A stretch of 64,000 nucleotides of DNA, taken from assembly GCF_016907715.1 (NCBI RefSeq), contig NZ_JAFBCM010000001.1, positions 4,898,001-4,962,000 of the forward strand. The letters run 5' to 3'. Position 1 is the stretch's first letter. Every line of letters begins with the position of its first letter. The stretch comes from Tenggerimyces flavus. GTDB lineage: Bacteria > Actinomycetota > Actinomycetes > Propionibacteriales > Actinopolymorphaceae. The position numbers and the translations under genes were made by a program. The notes under the pieces are model-generated. The model was not told the origin of the DNA. It searched no databases and saw only the letters and a list, made by a program, of their open reading frames with translations. This document shows positions 22,291 through 30,544 of this stretch, piece after piece.

Positions 22291-22646
22291 CCCGACCGCC
22301 GAGACTCGAGCCTTGGCAGGTGTGGCTCGTGGACTTCGGCGAACCGGTTGGACACGAGCAGGGCGGAGTCAGGCCTGCCGTCGTTGTCGGCTCCCAGATC
22401 CATTGCCGGTTCCCCATCGGTAGGGCGATGGTGGTGCCGTTGACCTCACGTGATCGCGGCCTGGACCACCATGTGCGCATCGACCCTGCCGGCTCCGGGC
22501 TGAACCGCCCGAGCTGGGCGCGCACCGAGGATCTGACAGCGGTGTCGACCCAGAGGTTCGTTCGGTCCGAGCCGCTCGGTACGGCCTCCGCCACCGAGAT
22601 CGCCGACCTGAGCGAGTGGTTGCGCGACCTGGTCGCCTTCTGTTGA
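22287..22646 (+). CDS. MazF-family endoribonuclease toxin
   Basis: A 119-residue toxin from a GTG in a 4-nt overlap with the antitoxin. MazF/PemK features are visible: EPWQVWLVDFGEPVG at the N-terminus, RPAVVVGSQ (beta-strand with the conserved Arg-Pro), VVPLTSRDRG, and the SWARTEDLTAVSTQRFV segment that carries the conserved Thr/Ser region. It should cut mRNA when freed from its antitoxin. Lengths of both genes are normal, so the pair looks intact. Confidence 0.88.
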   Translation: MTRPPRLEPWQVWLVDFGEPVGHEQGGVRPAVVVGSQIHCRFPIGRAMVVPLTSRDRGLDHHVRIDPAGSGLNRPSWARTEDLTAVSTQRFVRSEPLGTASATEIADLSEWLRDLVAFC

Positions 22647-22653
22647 CGCATGG

Positions 22654-23712
22654 CTAGGCCGCGCGCGCCGCGCGGTCGGCTTCGCGGATGGGGGCGCCGG
22701 AGTGGTGGAGGTGGCGCAAGGCGATGGCGTACGACTCGGCCAGGCTGGTCTGCTCGTACGGCACCCCGAGCTCCTCGCAGTAGCCCTGCACGATCGGCTG
22801 CGCGCGGCGCAGGTTCGGGGTCGGCATGTTCGGGAACAGATGGTGCTCGATCTGGTAGTTCAGCCCACCCAGCGCCACGTCGACGAAGCGGCCGCCGCGG
22901 ACGTTGCGGGAGGTCAGCACCTGCTTGCGCAGATAGTCCAGCTCGGACGGGCCAGTCAGCGTCGGCATGCCCTTGTGGTTCGGCGCGAACGTGCAGCCGA
23001 GATACACGCCGAAGACCGCCTGGTGCACCAGCATGAAGACGACGGCCTTGCCCGGCGACAGCACCGTGAACAACACCGAGACGTACAGCACCAGATGCAG
23101 CACGAGCAAGAAGGCCTCGATGCGGCGGTTCCTCAACGACGGCCGGAACAGCGCGCGGATGCTCGAGACGTGCATGTTGAAGCCCTCGAGCGTCAGCAGC
23201 GGGAAGAACAGGAACGCCTGCCAGCGGCCGATGAACCGCGCGACCCCGCGCGCGGACCGCGCCTGGTCCTGCGACCACACGAGGATGTCGGGGGAGACGT
23301 CCGGGTCGAGGTCCTCGTGGTTCGGGTTCGCGTGGTGGCGGGTGTGCTTGTCCATCCACCAGCCGTAGCTCATCCCGATGCCGAGGTTGCCGGCGATGAT
23401 CCCGGCCCGTTCGGACGGTCGCCGCGTACGGAACACCTGCCGGTGCGCGAGGTCGTGCGCCACCAGCGCGACCTGGGCGAACACCACGCCGAGGACGACG
23501 GCGAGCAGCAGGTTCCACCACGTGTCGCCGAGCGCGACGAACGCGGCCCAGGCCGCGAGGTACGCGCCGGCCACCAGGCTCAGGCGGAGAACGTAGTAGC
23601 CAGGACGGCGGTCGAGGAGGCCCGCGGACTGGATTCGCCTGGTCAACTGGGCGAAGTCGCTGCCGCCAGTCGCGGGCTGAGTGGGCTGGGTATCGATGTC
23701 GGTAGCGGTCAC
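22654..23712 (-). CDS. membrane fatty acid desaturase
   Basis: A 352-residue di-iron acyl desaturase of the linoleoyl-CoA (delta-6-like) group, resembling mycobacterial DesA3. All three histidine boxes are present: HDLAH (86-90), HTRHH (123-127) and QIEHH near residue 290. Four or so membrane helices lie between them. The start is a GTG at 23712 after AGGATTAGG. It is convergent with the toxin gene. No reductase or cytochrome b5 domain is fused, so electron partners are elsewhere. Confidence 0.9.
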   Translation of the reverse strand: MTATDIDTQPTQPATGGSDFAQLTRRIQSAGLLDRRPGYYVLRLSLVAGAYLAAWAAFVALGDTWWNLLLAVVLGVVFAQVALVAHDLAHRQVFRTRRPSERAGIIAGNLGIGMSYGWWMDKHTRHHANPNHEDLDPDVSPDILVWSQDQARSARGVARFIGRWQAFLFFPLLTLEGFNMHVSSIRALFRPSLRNRRIEAFLLVLHLVLYVSVLFTVLSPGKAVVFMLVHQAVFGVYLGCTFAPNHKGMPTLTGPSELDYLRKQVLTSRNVRGGRFVDVALGGLNYQIEHHLFPNMPTPNLRRAQPIVQGYCEELGVPYEQTSLAESYAIALRHLHHSGAPIREADRAARAA

Positions 23713-23773
23713 GACACCTAATCCTGGACGCCAGGTAGACCACGCAGAATGCCGCCTACTACCCGGTCGATAC

Positions 23774-23880
23774 GGGGGCTAGCCCCCCTGTTTTCCGGGG
23801 TCCCCGCGAAATCGTGGCACGACGCTCGGCGGCCACATGCCGGTGACGGAGCGATTTCGTGGGGTGGAGGGTTTGCCCTG
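23774..23880. other. structured intergenic stretch upstream of the small membrane protein
   Basis: The 250-nt gap between divergent genes holds a perfect palindrome GGGGGCTAGCCCCC (23774-23787), followed by CCCGCGAAATCG and a matching CGATTTCGTGGGG about 50 nt later (one mismatch), which would form a long stem. I cannot assign it to a known RNA class. Confidence 0.4.
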
Positions 23881-23962
23881 ATAGGGACATTGGCCGAGGT
23901 CGGAAATCCGGGTGTACGGGACGAATCCGCCGACTAGCATCGGCCCCCGGGTGGAGGTGCGC

Positions 23963-24190
23963 ATGAACGTGGGGGCCGACTCGGCAATCCTGGTGGTGAT
24001 CGCGATCATCGTCGCGCTCATCGTCGGTAGCCGTTGGCGCATCCTGACCCGTGCCCGCGCCGACCTCGCCGGCGCGAAGACCGGCATCGGCAAGGCCCGC
24101 ACCGCCCGCAACACCGCGTTCAAGAGCGTCATCCTGCCCGTCGCCATCATCGGGCTCTTCGTCTACGTCGTCCTAGCGAACATTCGCTAG
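23963..24190 (+). CDS. small membrane protein, unknown function
   Basis: A 75-residue protein with two membrane helices, about residues 6-25 (AILVVIAIIVALIVGS) and 55-73 (VILPVAIIGLFVYVVL), joined by a basic, helical loop rich in Arg/Lys/Ala. GGAGGTG precedes the ATG at 23963. Its 3' end overlaps the convergent ABC ATPase gene by 18 nt. No known family is recognised. Confidence 0.7.
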   Translation: MNVGADSAILVVIAIIVALIVGSRWRILTRARADLAGAKTGIGKARTARNTAFKSVILPVAIIGLFVYVVLANIR

Positions 24191-25810
24191 CCGCCGCTCG
24201 GTTCGTCGCTGCCGCGCCAGCGTGGGATCCAGAACGGGAACGGCGTTCAGCAGCTCCCGCGTGTACGCGTCCGCGGGAGCCGAGTAGACCGCGTCGGAAG
24301 GCCCCAGCTCGACGACGACGCCGCGCTGCATGACCGCGATCCGGTCGCTCACCTGCCGCACCACCGCGAGGTCGTGCGAGACGAACACCACCGACAGCGA
24401 GAACTCCGCGCGCAGCTCCTCCAGCAGCTCCAACACCTGGGCCTGCGTCGTCACGTCCAACGAGGACACCGGCTCGTCGCACACCAGCACCGAAGGCGAC
24501 GCCGCCAACGCGCGCGCCAGCCCCACGCGCTGCCGCTGCCCACCGGAGAACTCGTGCGGATACGCCTCCGACCGCGTCGGATCCAACCCGACCCGATGCA
24601 GCAGCGACCGCACCTGCTCAGCAGCGGCACGCGCGGAGACCCCGGTCACCCGCAGCGGTTCGGCGATCGCGTCGCCCACCGTACGGCGCGGGTTCAGCGA
24701 CGACGCCGGATCCTGGAAGACCATCTGCACCGTCCGCCGCCGCGAGCGCAAGGCGGCGCCGGACAACGACGCCAAGTCCGTGCCGTCGAGCAGCACCTGA
24801 CCCGACGAAGGCCGCAGCAGCCCCACCAGCATCCGCGCCAACGTCGTCTTGCCCGACCCCGACTCGCCCACGACGCCGAGCGTCTCGCCGCGCCGTACGT
24901 CCAACGACACCCCGGCCACCGCACGCACCGGCGCCCCGCGACCGAGCAACCGCCGCGGCGACGGAAACGAGCGGTGAACGTCGACCGCCGACAGCACCGG
25001 CTCCCCACCCGAGGCAACCACAGCACGCGGCACGTCCACCCGAGGAACGGCAGCCAGCAACCGCCGCGTGTACGGCTCAACGGGTCGCGACAGGACGGAC
25101 GACACCGGCCCGCGCTCGACAGCGAGCCCCGAAGCCATCACCAACACCTCGTCGACCGATCCCGCCACCACGCCGAGGTCGTGCGTGACGAGCACCAACG
25201 CCATGCCCAGATCGGTACGCAATTCGTCAAGCAGGTCGAGGATCTGAGCCTGCACCGTCACATCTAACGCCGTCGTCGGCTCGTCCGCGACCAGCACCGA
25301 AGGGCCGCACGCCAACGCCATCGCGATCAGCGCGCGCTGCCGCATCCCACCGGACAGCTCGTGCGGGTACGCGTCGACCCGCCGCGCGGCGTCGGGGATC
25401 CGCACCCGGTCGAGCATCGCCACCGCACGTTCTCGCGCCGCCCGCCGCGACGCACCGGTGTGCAGCCGGAACACCTCGCCGATCTGGTTGCCCACGCTGA
25501 AGAACGGGTCGAACGCCGACAACGGGTCCTGGAAGATCATCGAGATCTTCGATCCCCGCAGCTTCCGTATGTCCTCGATCGGCGCCGACAGCACCGGAAC
25601 GTCCGCCACGTCGATCTCGCCCGAGACCGTCGCCGACGTGCCCCGGTGCAACCCGAGCAGTGCCAACGCCGTCGCGGTCTTGCCCGACCCCGACTCGCCG
25701 ACGATCCCCAACGCGGCACCAGGCTGGAGGTCGAACGACAACCGCTCCACGGCGACCACGCCCGGGAACTCCACGCGCAGGTCGCGGACCGAGACCACCG
25801 GAGAGCTCAT
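24173..25810 (-). CDS. fused oligopeptide ABC transporter ATPase (OppD-OppF)
   Basis: A single 545-residue chain carrying both ATPases of a peptide importer. The first has GIVGESGSGKTATA, LSGGMRQRALIAMAL and VADEPTTALD; the second has GVVGESGSGKTTLA, FSGGQRQRVGLARAL and VCDEPVSSLD. Each domain is followed by the short peptide-transporter C-terminal extension (EPYTRRLLAAVP; DAYTRELLNAVPVLDP). The ATG at 25810 overlaps the upstream permease by 4 nt. It is the last gene of the oppA-B-C-DF operon, read leftwards. Confidence 0.93.
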   Translation of the reverse strand: MSSPVVSVRDLRVEFPGVVAVERLSFDLQPGAALGIVGESGSGKTATALALLGLHRGTSATVSGEIDVADVPVLSAPIEDIRKLRGSKISMIFQDPLSAFDPFFSVGNQIGEVFRLHTGASRRAARERAVAMLDRVRIPDAARRVDAYPHELSGGMRQRALIAMALACGPSVLVADEPTTALDVTVQAQILDLLDELRTDLGMALVLVTHDLGVVAGSVDEVLVMASGLAVERGPVSSVLSRPVEPYTRRLLAAVPRVDVPRAVVASGGEPVLSAVDVHRSFPSPRRLLGRGAPVRAVAGVSLDVRRGETLGVVGESGSGKTTLARMLVGLLRPSSGQVLLDGTDLASLSGAALRSRRRTVQMVFQDPASSLNPRRTVGDAIAEPLRVTGVSARAAAEQVRSLLHRVGLDPTRSEAYPHEFSGGQRQRVGLARALAASPSVLVCDEPVSSLDVTTQAQVLELLEELRAEFSLSVVFVSHDLAVVRQVSDRIAVMQRGVVVELGPSDAVYSAPADAYTRELLNAVPVLDPTLARQRRTERRLANVR

Positions 25811-26796
25811 GTGAAGGTCACCCGCCGATCCACCAATGCATACAGGAGATCCGCGACCAGGTTCGCCACCACGATGAAGAAGCCCGCGAGCAATGTCACC
25901 CCGACGACGACCGGCAGGTCGATCTCCGCGACGGACGAGATCAGCAGATGCCCGAGGCCGGGAAGCCCGTAGACCTTCTCGGTGATCACCGCGCCGCCGA
26001 GCAGCCCACCGAGGTCGAGCGCGACCAGCGTGACCAGGGGAGTGAGCGCGCTGCGCAGCCCGTGCCGGCCGATCACCCGAGCCTCGGACAGCCCGCACGC
26101 GCGAGCCGTGCGGATGTGGTCCTCGGCGAGCGTCTCGAGGATCGCGGTCCGCGTGATGCGCGTGTAGACAGCGGCCTGCGAGACCGCGATCGTGACCCAC
26201 GGCAGCAGCAGATTGCTGAACCACAGCGCGGGATCGGTCGTGAACGGCACGTACGTCGGGAACGGCAGCCACTGCAGGTACGCGCAGACCAGCATCATCA
26301 GCAGCAACCCGAGCAGGAACACCGGCGTCGCCATCCCGGCGAGCGTGGCACCCATGATCGCGCGGTCGAGAGCCCGACCACGACGTAGCGCCGACAGCAC
26401 GCCACCGCCCACGCCGACCGCGAGCCAGAGCACCAGCGACCCGATGGTGATCGACAAGGTCACCGGCAACCGGTCGAGCAGCAGCGACACCACCGGCTCG
26501 TCGGTCTGGAACGAGAAGCCGAGGCACGGTGCTGGGCAGTGGTCGACCGTCGGGCCGGAGCTGAAGTCGCGGCCGACGAAGATGCCGCCGAGGAACTCGC
26601 CGTACTGCACGTACGCCGGCCGGTCCAGGCCCATCTGCTGCGCGATCACCGCGACCTGCTCGGGTCGGCAACCCTTGCCACATGCCAGCTGCGCGGGGTC
26701 GCCGGGGGACAGGAAGAACAGCCCGAACACCACCGCCGACAGCACGAACAAGACAACGACAGCGCCGAGCAGCCGACGAAGAAGGAAGCCCAGCAC
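25807..26796 (-). CDS. peptide ABC transporter permease (OppB/DppB type)
   Basis: A 329-residue BPD-type permease. The N-terminus LGFLLRRLLGAVVVLFVLSAVVF is typical of OppB, with an exported segment and about six helices. The cytoplasmic coupling loop with EAA-like sequence (TARACGLSEARVIGRHGLRSALTPLVT) contacts the ATPase. It starts with GTG and overlaps oppC by one base. Confidence 0.93.
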   Translation of the reverse strand: MLGFLLRRLLGAVVVLFVLSAVVFGLFFLSPGDPAQLACGKGCRPEQVAVIAQQMGLDRPAYVQYGEFLGGIFVGRDFSSGPTVDHCPAPCLGFSFQTDEPVVSLLLDRLPVTLSITIGSLVLWLAVGVGGGVLSALRRGRALDRAIMGATLAGMATPVFLLGLLLMMLVCAYLQWLPFPTYVPFTTDPALWFSNLLLPWVTIAVSQAAVYTRITRTAILETLAEDHIRTARACGLSEARVIGRHGLRSALTPLVTLVALDLGGLLGGAVITEKVYGLPGLGHLLISSVAEIDLPVVVGVTLLAGFFIVVANLVADLLYALVDRRVTFT

Positions 26797-27749
26797 TACG
26801 CCCGCCCCCTCACGCGCGCGGCGGCGCGCGGGTCGAGCGCGGTACGCAGGCCGTCGCCGGCGATCGTGCAGACGAGCACCGTCACGAACAACAGCCCACC
26901 CGGGATCAGGACGTACATCGGGTCACCCCGGAACCACGTGGTCGCGGTCGACAGCATCTGCCCCCACGACGACGTCGGCGGGCGTACGCCGATGCCGAGG
27001 AACGACAGCGCCGCCTCCGCGACGATGTTGCCCGGAACGAGCAGCGCCGCGTACGTGAGCACCGGCGCCATCAGCCCGGGCACGATCTCCCGCCGCGCCA
27101 CCCGCGCCGGATGCGCCCCGGCCAGCTGCGCCGCCGCAACGTAGTCAGCAGAACGCAACGTCAGCGTCTGGCCGCGGACGACGCGCGCGATCCCGCCCCA
27201 CCCGAGCACACCGAGAACGAGCACGAGCAGCACCGGTCGCGGGAACGAACTCGGCACGATCGCGAGCAGCGCGATCGCGAACACCAGCGAGGGAAACGCG
27301 AGGATCAGGTCGATGAACCGTCCGCTCACCGCGTCCAGGAACCGCCCGCCGAGCCCGGAGATCAGCCCGATGACAGTGCCGATGAGAACCTGCAGAACGG
27401 TCGCCGCGGCGGCGACGCCGAGCGACACCTGCGCGCCGTACACGACGCGCGCGAACAGGTCGCGTCCCGTCGTCGGCTCGACGCCCAGCCAGTGCTCGGC
27501 GCTGATCCCACCCCACGGCCCGATCGGCACGCCGCCGCGGGCGGAGTCGATCAGCTCGTTGTGGAACGTCGTCGGGTCCTGCCCTTCCAGCGCGGTGAGC
27601 AGGGGAGCGGCGAGCGCGACGAGCACGAGCAGCCCGACGACGACAGTCGCGACGACCGCGCCGCGGTTGCCGGCGAACCGGCGGAGGACAGACCCGATCC
27701 GGGGTGCTGCCTCCGCCGGTGTCTCCGGCGCCTGGACGGTCTCGCTCAC
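26796..27749 (-). CDS. peptide ABC transporter permease (OppC/DppC type)
   Basis: A 317-residue partner permease. It has the OppC-type N-terminal cytoplasmic arm before the first helix (GSVLRRFAGNRGAVVATVVVGLLV), a large extracytoplasmic loop containing HWLGVEPTTGRDLFARVVYG, and the coupling-loop sequence AAQLAGAHPARVARREIVPG. The GTG start overlaps the stop of oppA (GTGA). Confidence 0.93.
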   Translation of the reverse strand: MSETVQAPETPAEAAPRIGSVLRRFAGNRGAVVATVVVGLLVLVALAAPLLTALEGQDPTTFHNELIDSARGGVPIGPWGGISAEHWLGVEPTTGRDLFARVVYGAQVSLGVAAAATVLQVLIGTVIGLISGLGGRFLDAVSGRFIDLILAFPSLVFAIALLAIVPSSFPRPVLLVLVLGVLGWGGIARVVRGQTLTLRSADYVAAAQLAGAHPARVARREIVPGLMAPVLTYAALLVPGNIVAEAALSFLGIGVRPPTSSWGQMLSTATTWFRGDPMYVLIPGGLLFVTVLVCTIAGDGLRTALDPRAAARVRGRA

Positions 27750-29470
27750 TTCACCGACAGTCCGGCGAGGTCGTACTTGCCGGTCCAGTCGCTGACGAAC
27801 GTGTTCTTCACGTTCGTGCCGAACAGCGCGAGGTCCTTGCCGTGGTAGAGCGGCACGGTGAGCGCCAGCTCGCCGATCTTCTCGTCGAGGTCGCCGTACC
27901 GCGAGGCCGCGGCGGACAGGTCGGTGAGCTTGGCGATGTCGTCGAACTCCTGGTTGACCTCAGGGTCGTTGTACTGGGCGATGTTGTAGTTGCCCTGCGC
28001 GAGGATCTGCCGTCCGTCGAAGATCGGCTGCAGGAACGGGAAGCCCGACGGCCAGTCCGCGCCCCAGCCGAACAACGCCGCGCCAGGCGACTTCGCCGGC
28101 ACCTCGACGGTGCCGTTGAACGCCTCGTCCTCCAACCCGTTGAGCTGGACCGTGATACCGGCCTGCTTCAACGCGTCCTGGATCGCGGCCGCGACCTCGG
28201 GCCCGTTCCCCGCGCCCTTGTCCGTCGTGTGCGTGAGCGGGATCGTCAGCCCGTTCGGGAAGCCGGCCTCGGCGAGGACCTCCTTCGCCTTGGTCGGGTT
28301 GCCGGTCTCGCCCGCGGGGAAGTGGTCGTAGTCCTTGTGCCCCATCGACTTCTGCGTCGGCAGGTACGTGGTCGCCGGGTCGGCCAGCGCGGTGCCGCCG
28401 ACGGCGTTGATCACCGACTGCCGGTTGACCGCGTACGAGATCGCCTCGCGCACCTTCGGGTTGTCGAACGGCTTCACCTTCGGGTTGAACGCGATGTAGT
28501 AGACGTACGGGAAGTGCCCCTTCGCCACGCGCTTGGCGAGGTTCGGGTCGGAGTCCACGCGGGCGAGCTCGGACGGGCCGAGCTCAGTGTCGGTCGTCAC
28601 CGCGTTCGCGTCGTCGCCGCCGCTGGTCGAGAGGCGCTGGTTGATGACCGCCGCGTCGAGGCCGGAGGTGATCTCGATCTTGTCCGGGCAGGCGAGCCGC
28701 TCGGGGTCGACGTCGCGGGACCAGTGCTCGTTGCGGGTCAGCACGAGCAGCTTGTTCTTCTCGTAGCTCTCGACCTTGTACGGGCCGCTGGAGACCGGCT
28801 TGTTCTCGTACTTCGTGCCTGTGTCCTTGGCCTTCGGCACCGGGGCGAACTGTGTCGCGGTCGCGAGGTACGGGAAGTCGCCCTCGGGCTTGCGCAGCTT
28901 GAACACGATCGTCTTGTCGTCCGGCGTCTCGATCGCCTTGATGCCCTCAGGCTGCTTGTAGGGGCCCTGGTACTTCGCGGCGTTCTCGAGCCAGTCGCGC
29001 AGGTACGGTGCACCGCCGGGCAGTTCCGGTGCGAACGAGCGCTCGATGCCGTACTTCACGTCCTTGGACGTGATCGGCGTACCGTCGTCGAACTTCAGGT
29101 TGTCCCGCAGCGTGAACGTCCACGTCTTCGCGTCCGCGCTCGGCTTGCCGGTGTCGGTCGCGAGGTCGGGCACGACCTTCGTCCCCTCGGCGCCGCCTTC
29201 GCGGTTGCGGGTGGTGAGCGTGCGGAACAGCAGCGATGGGATGTTGCCGCCGCCGGAGGTGTAGAGGCGGGCGGGGTCCAGGTGGGTGATGTCGCGCTGG
29301 TTCAGGACCTGGAGCGTGCCGCCCTGGCAGTCGTTGGGGTCGAACGCGGCGTCGTTCGTGGTGCCGCCGGAGCCGTTGCCGCCGTTGCCGCCGCAGGCCG
29401 CGGCGACGAGGGCGAGTAGGGCCACGACCACGGGGAGAGCAAACCGTCGCCGACGGGTTGTTTCGCGCAT
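27746..29470 (-). CDS. peptide ABC transporter substrate-binding lipoprotein (OppA/DppA type)
   Basis: A 574-residue extracellular solute-binding protein (family 5). The ATG at 29470, after AAGGATC, gives a lipoprotein signal with lipobox VAAACGG near residue 22. Family features include DITHLDPARLYTSGGG, a DNLKFDDGTPITSKDVKYGIERSF segment typical of SBP5, and FNPKVKPFDNPKVREAISYAVNR. First gene of the importer operon. Upstream is a minus-10-like TATAAG near 29510. Ligand likely a peptide, but nickel or opine binders share the fold. Confidence 0.92.
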   Translation of the reverse strand: MRETTRRRRFALPVVVALLALVAAACGGNGGNGSGGTTNDAAFDPNDCQGGTLQVLNQRDITHLDPARLYTSGGGNIPSLLFRTLTTRNREGGAEGTKVVPDLATDTGKPSADAKTWTFTLRDNLKFDDGTPITSKDVKYGIERSFAPELPGGAPYLRDWLENAAKYQGPYKQPEGIKAIETPDDKTIVFKLRKPEGDFPYLATATQFAPVPKAKDTGTKYENKPVSSGPYKVESYEKNKLLVLTRNEHWSRDVDPERLACPDKIEITSGLDAAVINQRLSTSGGDDANAVTTDTELGPSELARVDSDPNLAKRVAKGHFPYVYYIAFNPKVKPFDNPKVREAISYAVNRQSVINAVGGTALADPATTYLPTQKSMGHKDYDHFPAGETGNPTKAKEVLAEAGFPNGLTIPLTHTTDKGAGNGPEVAAAIQDALKQAGITVQLNGLEDEAFNGTVEVPAKSPGAALFGWGADWPSGFPFLQPIFDGRQILAQGNYNIAQYNDPEVNQEFDDIAKLTDLSAAASRYGDLDEKIGELALTVPLYHGKDLALFGTNVKNTFVSDWTGKYDLAGLSVK

Positions 29471-29698
29471 GGAGAGGATCCTTCGGGTCGATCCGGTGAC
29501 AACCGGACTTATACAGGGAGACGCACCCTCACGGGAAGTGCCTGGAGGAATGCGGAGCGAAGGCGTGTGACTAAGAACAGAGCACGTCGGCGACCGTGTG
29601 CGCATCCATCGCGAGCAGCACGAGGACGTGGCTCGTCGAGGGCACAGTCGATGCGGTCGGCACGACGGTGGACCCTACCTCGCGAATCCCAACCGTCC

Positions 29699-29758
29699 CA
29701 AACTGTGGGGTTCTGGTAGCGACACGCTGGCGTGTGGCTACCAGAACCCCACAGTTTG
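29699..29758. repeat. long 60-nt hairpin in the divergent gap
   Basis: A 22-bp perfect inverted repeat (29699-29720 with 29737-29758; arm core CTGTGGGGTTCTGGTAGC) surrounds a 16-nt loop that itself pairs (ACACGC/GCGTGT). The 411-nt gap between oppA and the sensor-domain gene holds this element, the direct repeats beside it and the oppA promoter. Confidence 0.85.
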
Positions 29759-29807
29759 TGGGGCCACGGTGATTTGTGGGGCCACGGTCAGTCGTGGGCC
29801 ACGGTCA
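29755..29807. repeat. three tandem 17-18 nt repeats
   Basis: TTTGTGGGGCCACGGTGA is followed by TTTGTGGGGCCACGGTCA and a third, one-base-shorter copy (GTCGTGGGCCACGGTCA). They begin inside the right arm of the long hairpin and end about 75 nt before the next ATG. They may be regulator half-sites or the decayed edge of an inserted element. Confidence 0.75.
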
Positions 29808-29881
29808 GCCTGGAGGGCTAGGTGGGATGTGGCTCCTCGGAGTGACGTCTCGGGTGCCACCTCCTTCGTACCTTCCGCGGC

Positions 29882-30424
29882 ATGGTCGGACTCCTGCGTA
29901 CCCCGTTCACTCCCTACGTCTGGCGCCGGTTCGCGTACGCGCTGCTCGCGCCGCTGGTCGGCCTGTTCGCCCTCGGGCTCGCGCTGTCGGGCCGGTACGG
30001 CGCAGCCGGGCACCTGCAACGAGCGCTCGTGCGGACGTTGCTGCAGGTGCCGCTCGACGAGCCGCAGCCGGCGGGCAACGGTGCCCATCCGCTCCTGCAC
30101 ACCGTGGTCGCCCTCCCGCTCAGCGTGGCGACGTTCTTCCTCACCACGTACGCGCTCACCGGGCTGGTGCTGAACGTCGCCTACCCGGTCCGCGTCGACG
30201 GCTTCCCGTTCGACCTGCCCGGACTGTTCACGCCCTCGCACGCGCTCGACGGTGCGTGGGGCGGGCCGACGCTCGCCGGCGCGTGGGCGTTCCACGGCGT
30301 CGTCGGCGGGCTGCTGTTCGTGTACGCCGGATCGGCGATCGTCTGTGGCCTGGTGATGTTGCAGTCACGACTCGCAGGCAAACTCCTTGCAACAAAGGAG
30401 GTCAGGACCAGAGTGTTTGTGTGA
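29882..30424 (+). CDS. multi-TM protein resembling the actinobacterial putative sensor domain
   Basis: A 180-residue membrane protein. It resembles the membrane 'putative sensor' domain that precedes histidine kinases in actinobacteria: a basic start (PYVWRRFAYALLAPLVGLFALGLAL), two further helices (VALPLSVATFFLTTYALTGLVLNV; GVVGGLLFVYAGSAIVCGLVM) and a HALDGAWGGPTLAGAWAFH loop. No kinase follows, so it would act alone or with an unlinked partner. The assignment is by pattern only. Confidence 0.65.
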   Translation: MVGLLRTPFTPYVWRRFAYALLAPLVGLFALGLALSGRYGAAGHLQRALVRTLLQVPLDEPQPAGNGAHPLLHTVVALPLSVATFFLTTYALTGLVLNVAYPVRVDGFPFDLPGLFTPSHALDGAWGGPTLAGAWAFHGVVGGLLFVYAGSAIVCGLVMLQSRLAGKLLATKEVRTRVFV

Positions 30425-30544
30425 TCGTTACCACATCCACGCCTGAGAACCGGAAATATCTCGTTGCACCGATGAGTTTCAGAGGGTTCGGTAGTCAGTT
30501 CTGGCGTAAGCCACAACACCGTAGCTTCGAGGGGGCTCATCACC

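Noticed and set aside
29471-29605. N-terminal extension of the peptide-binding lipoprotein to 29605
   Set aside because: The extension lacks coding character and would bury the lipoprotein signal peptide; ATG 29470 has a ribosome site and gives a clean lipobox.
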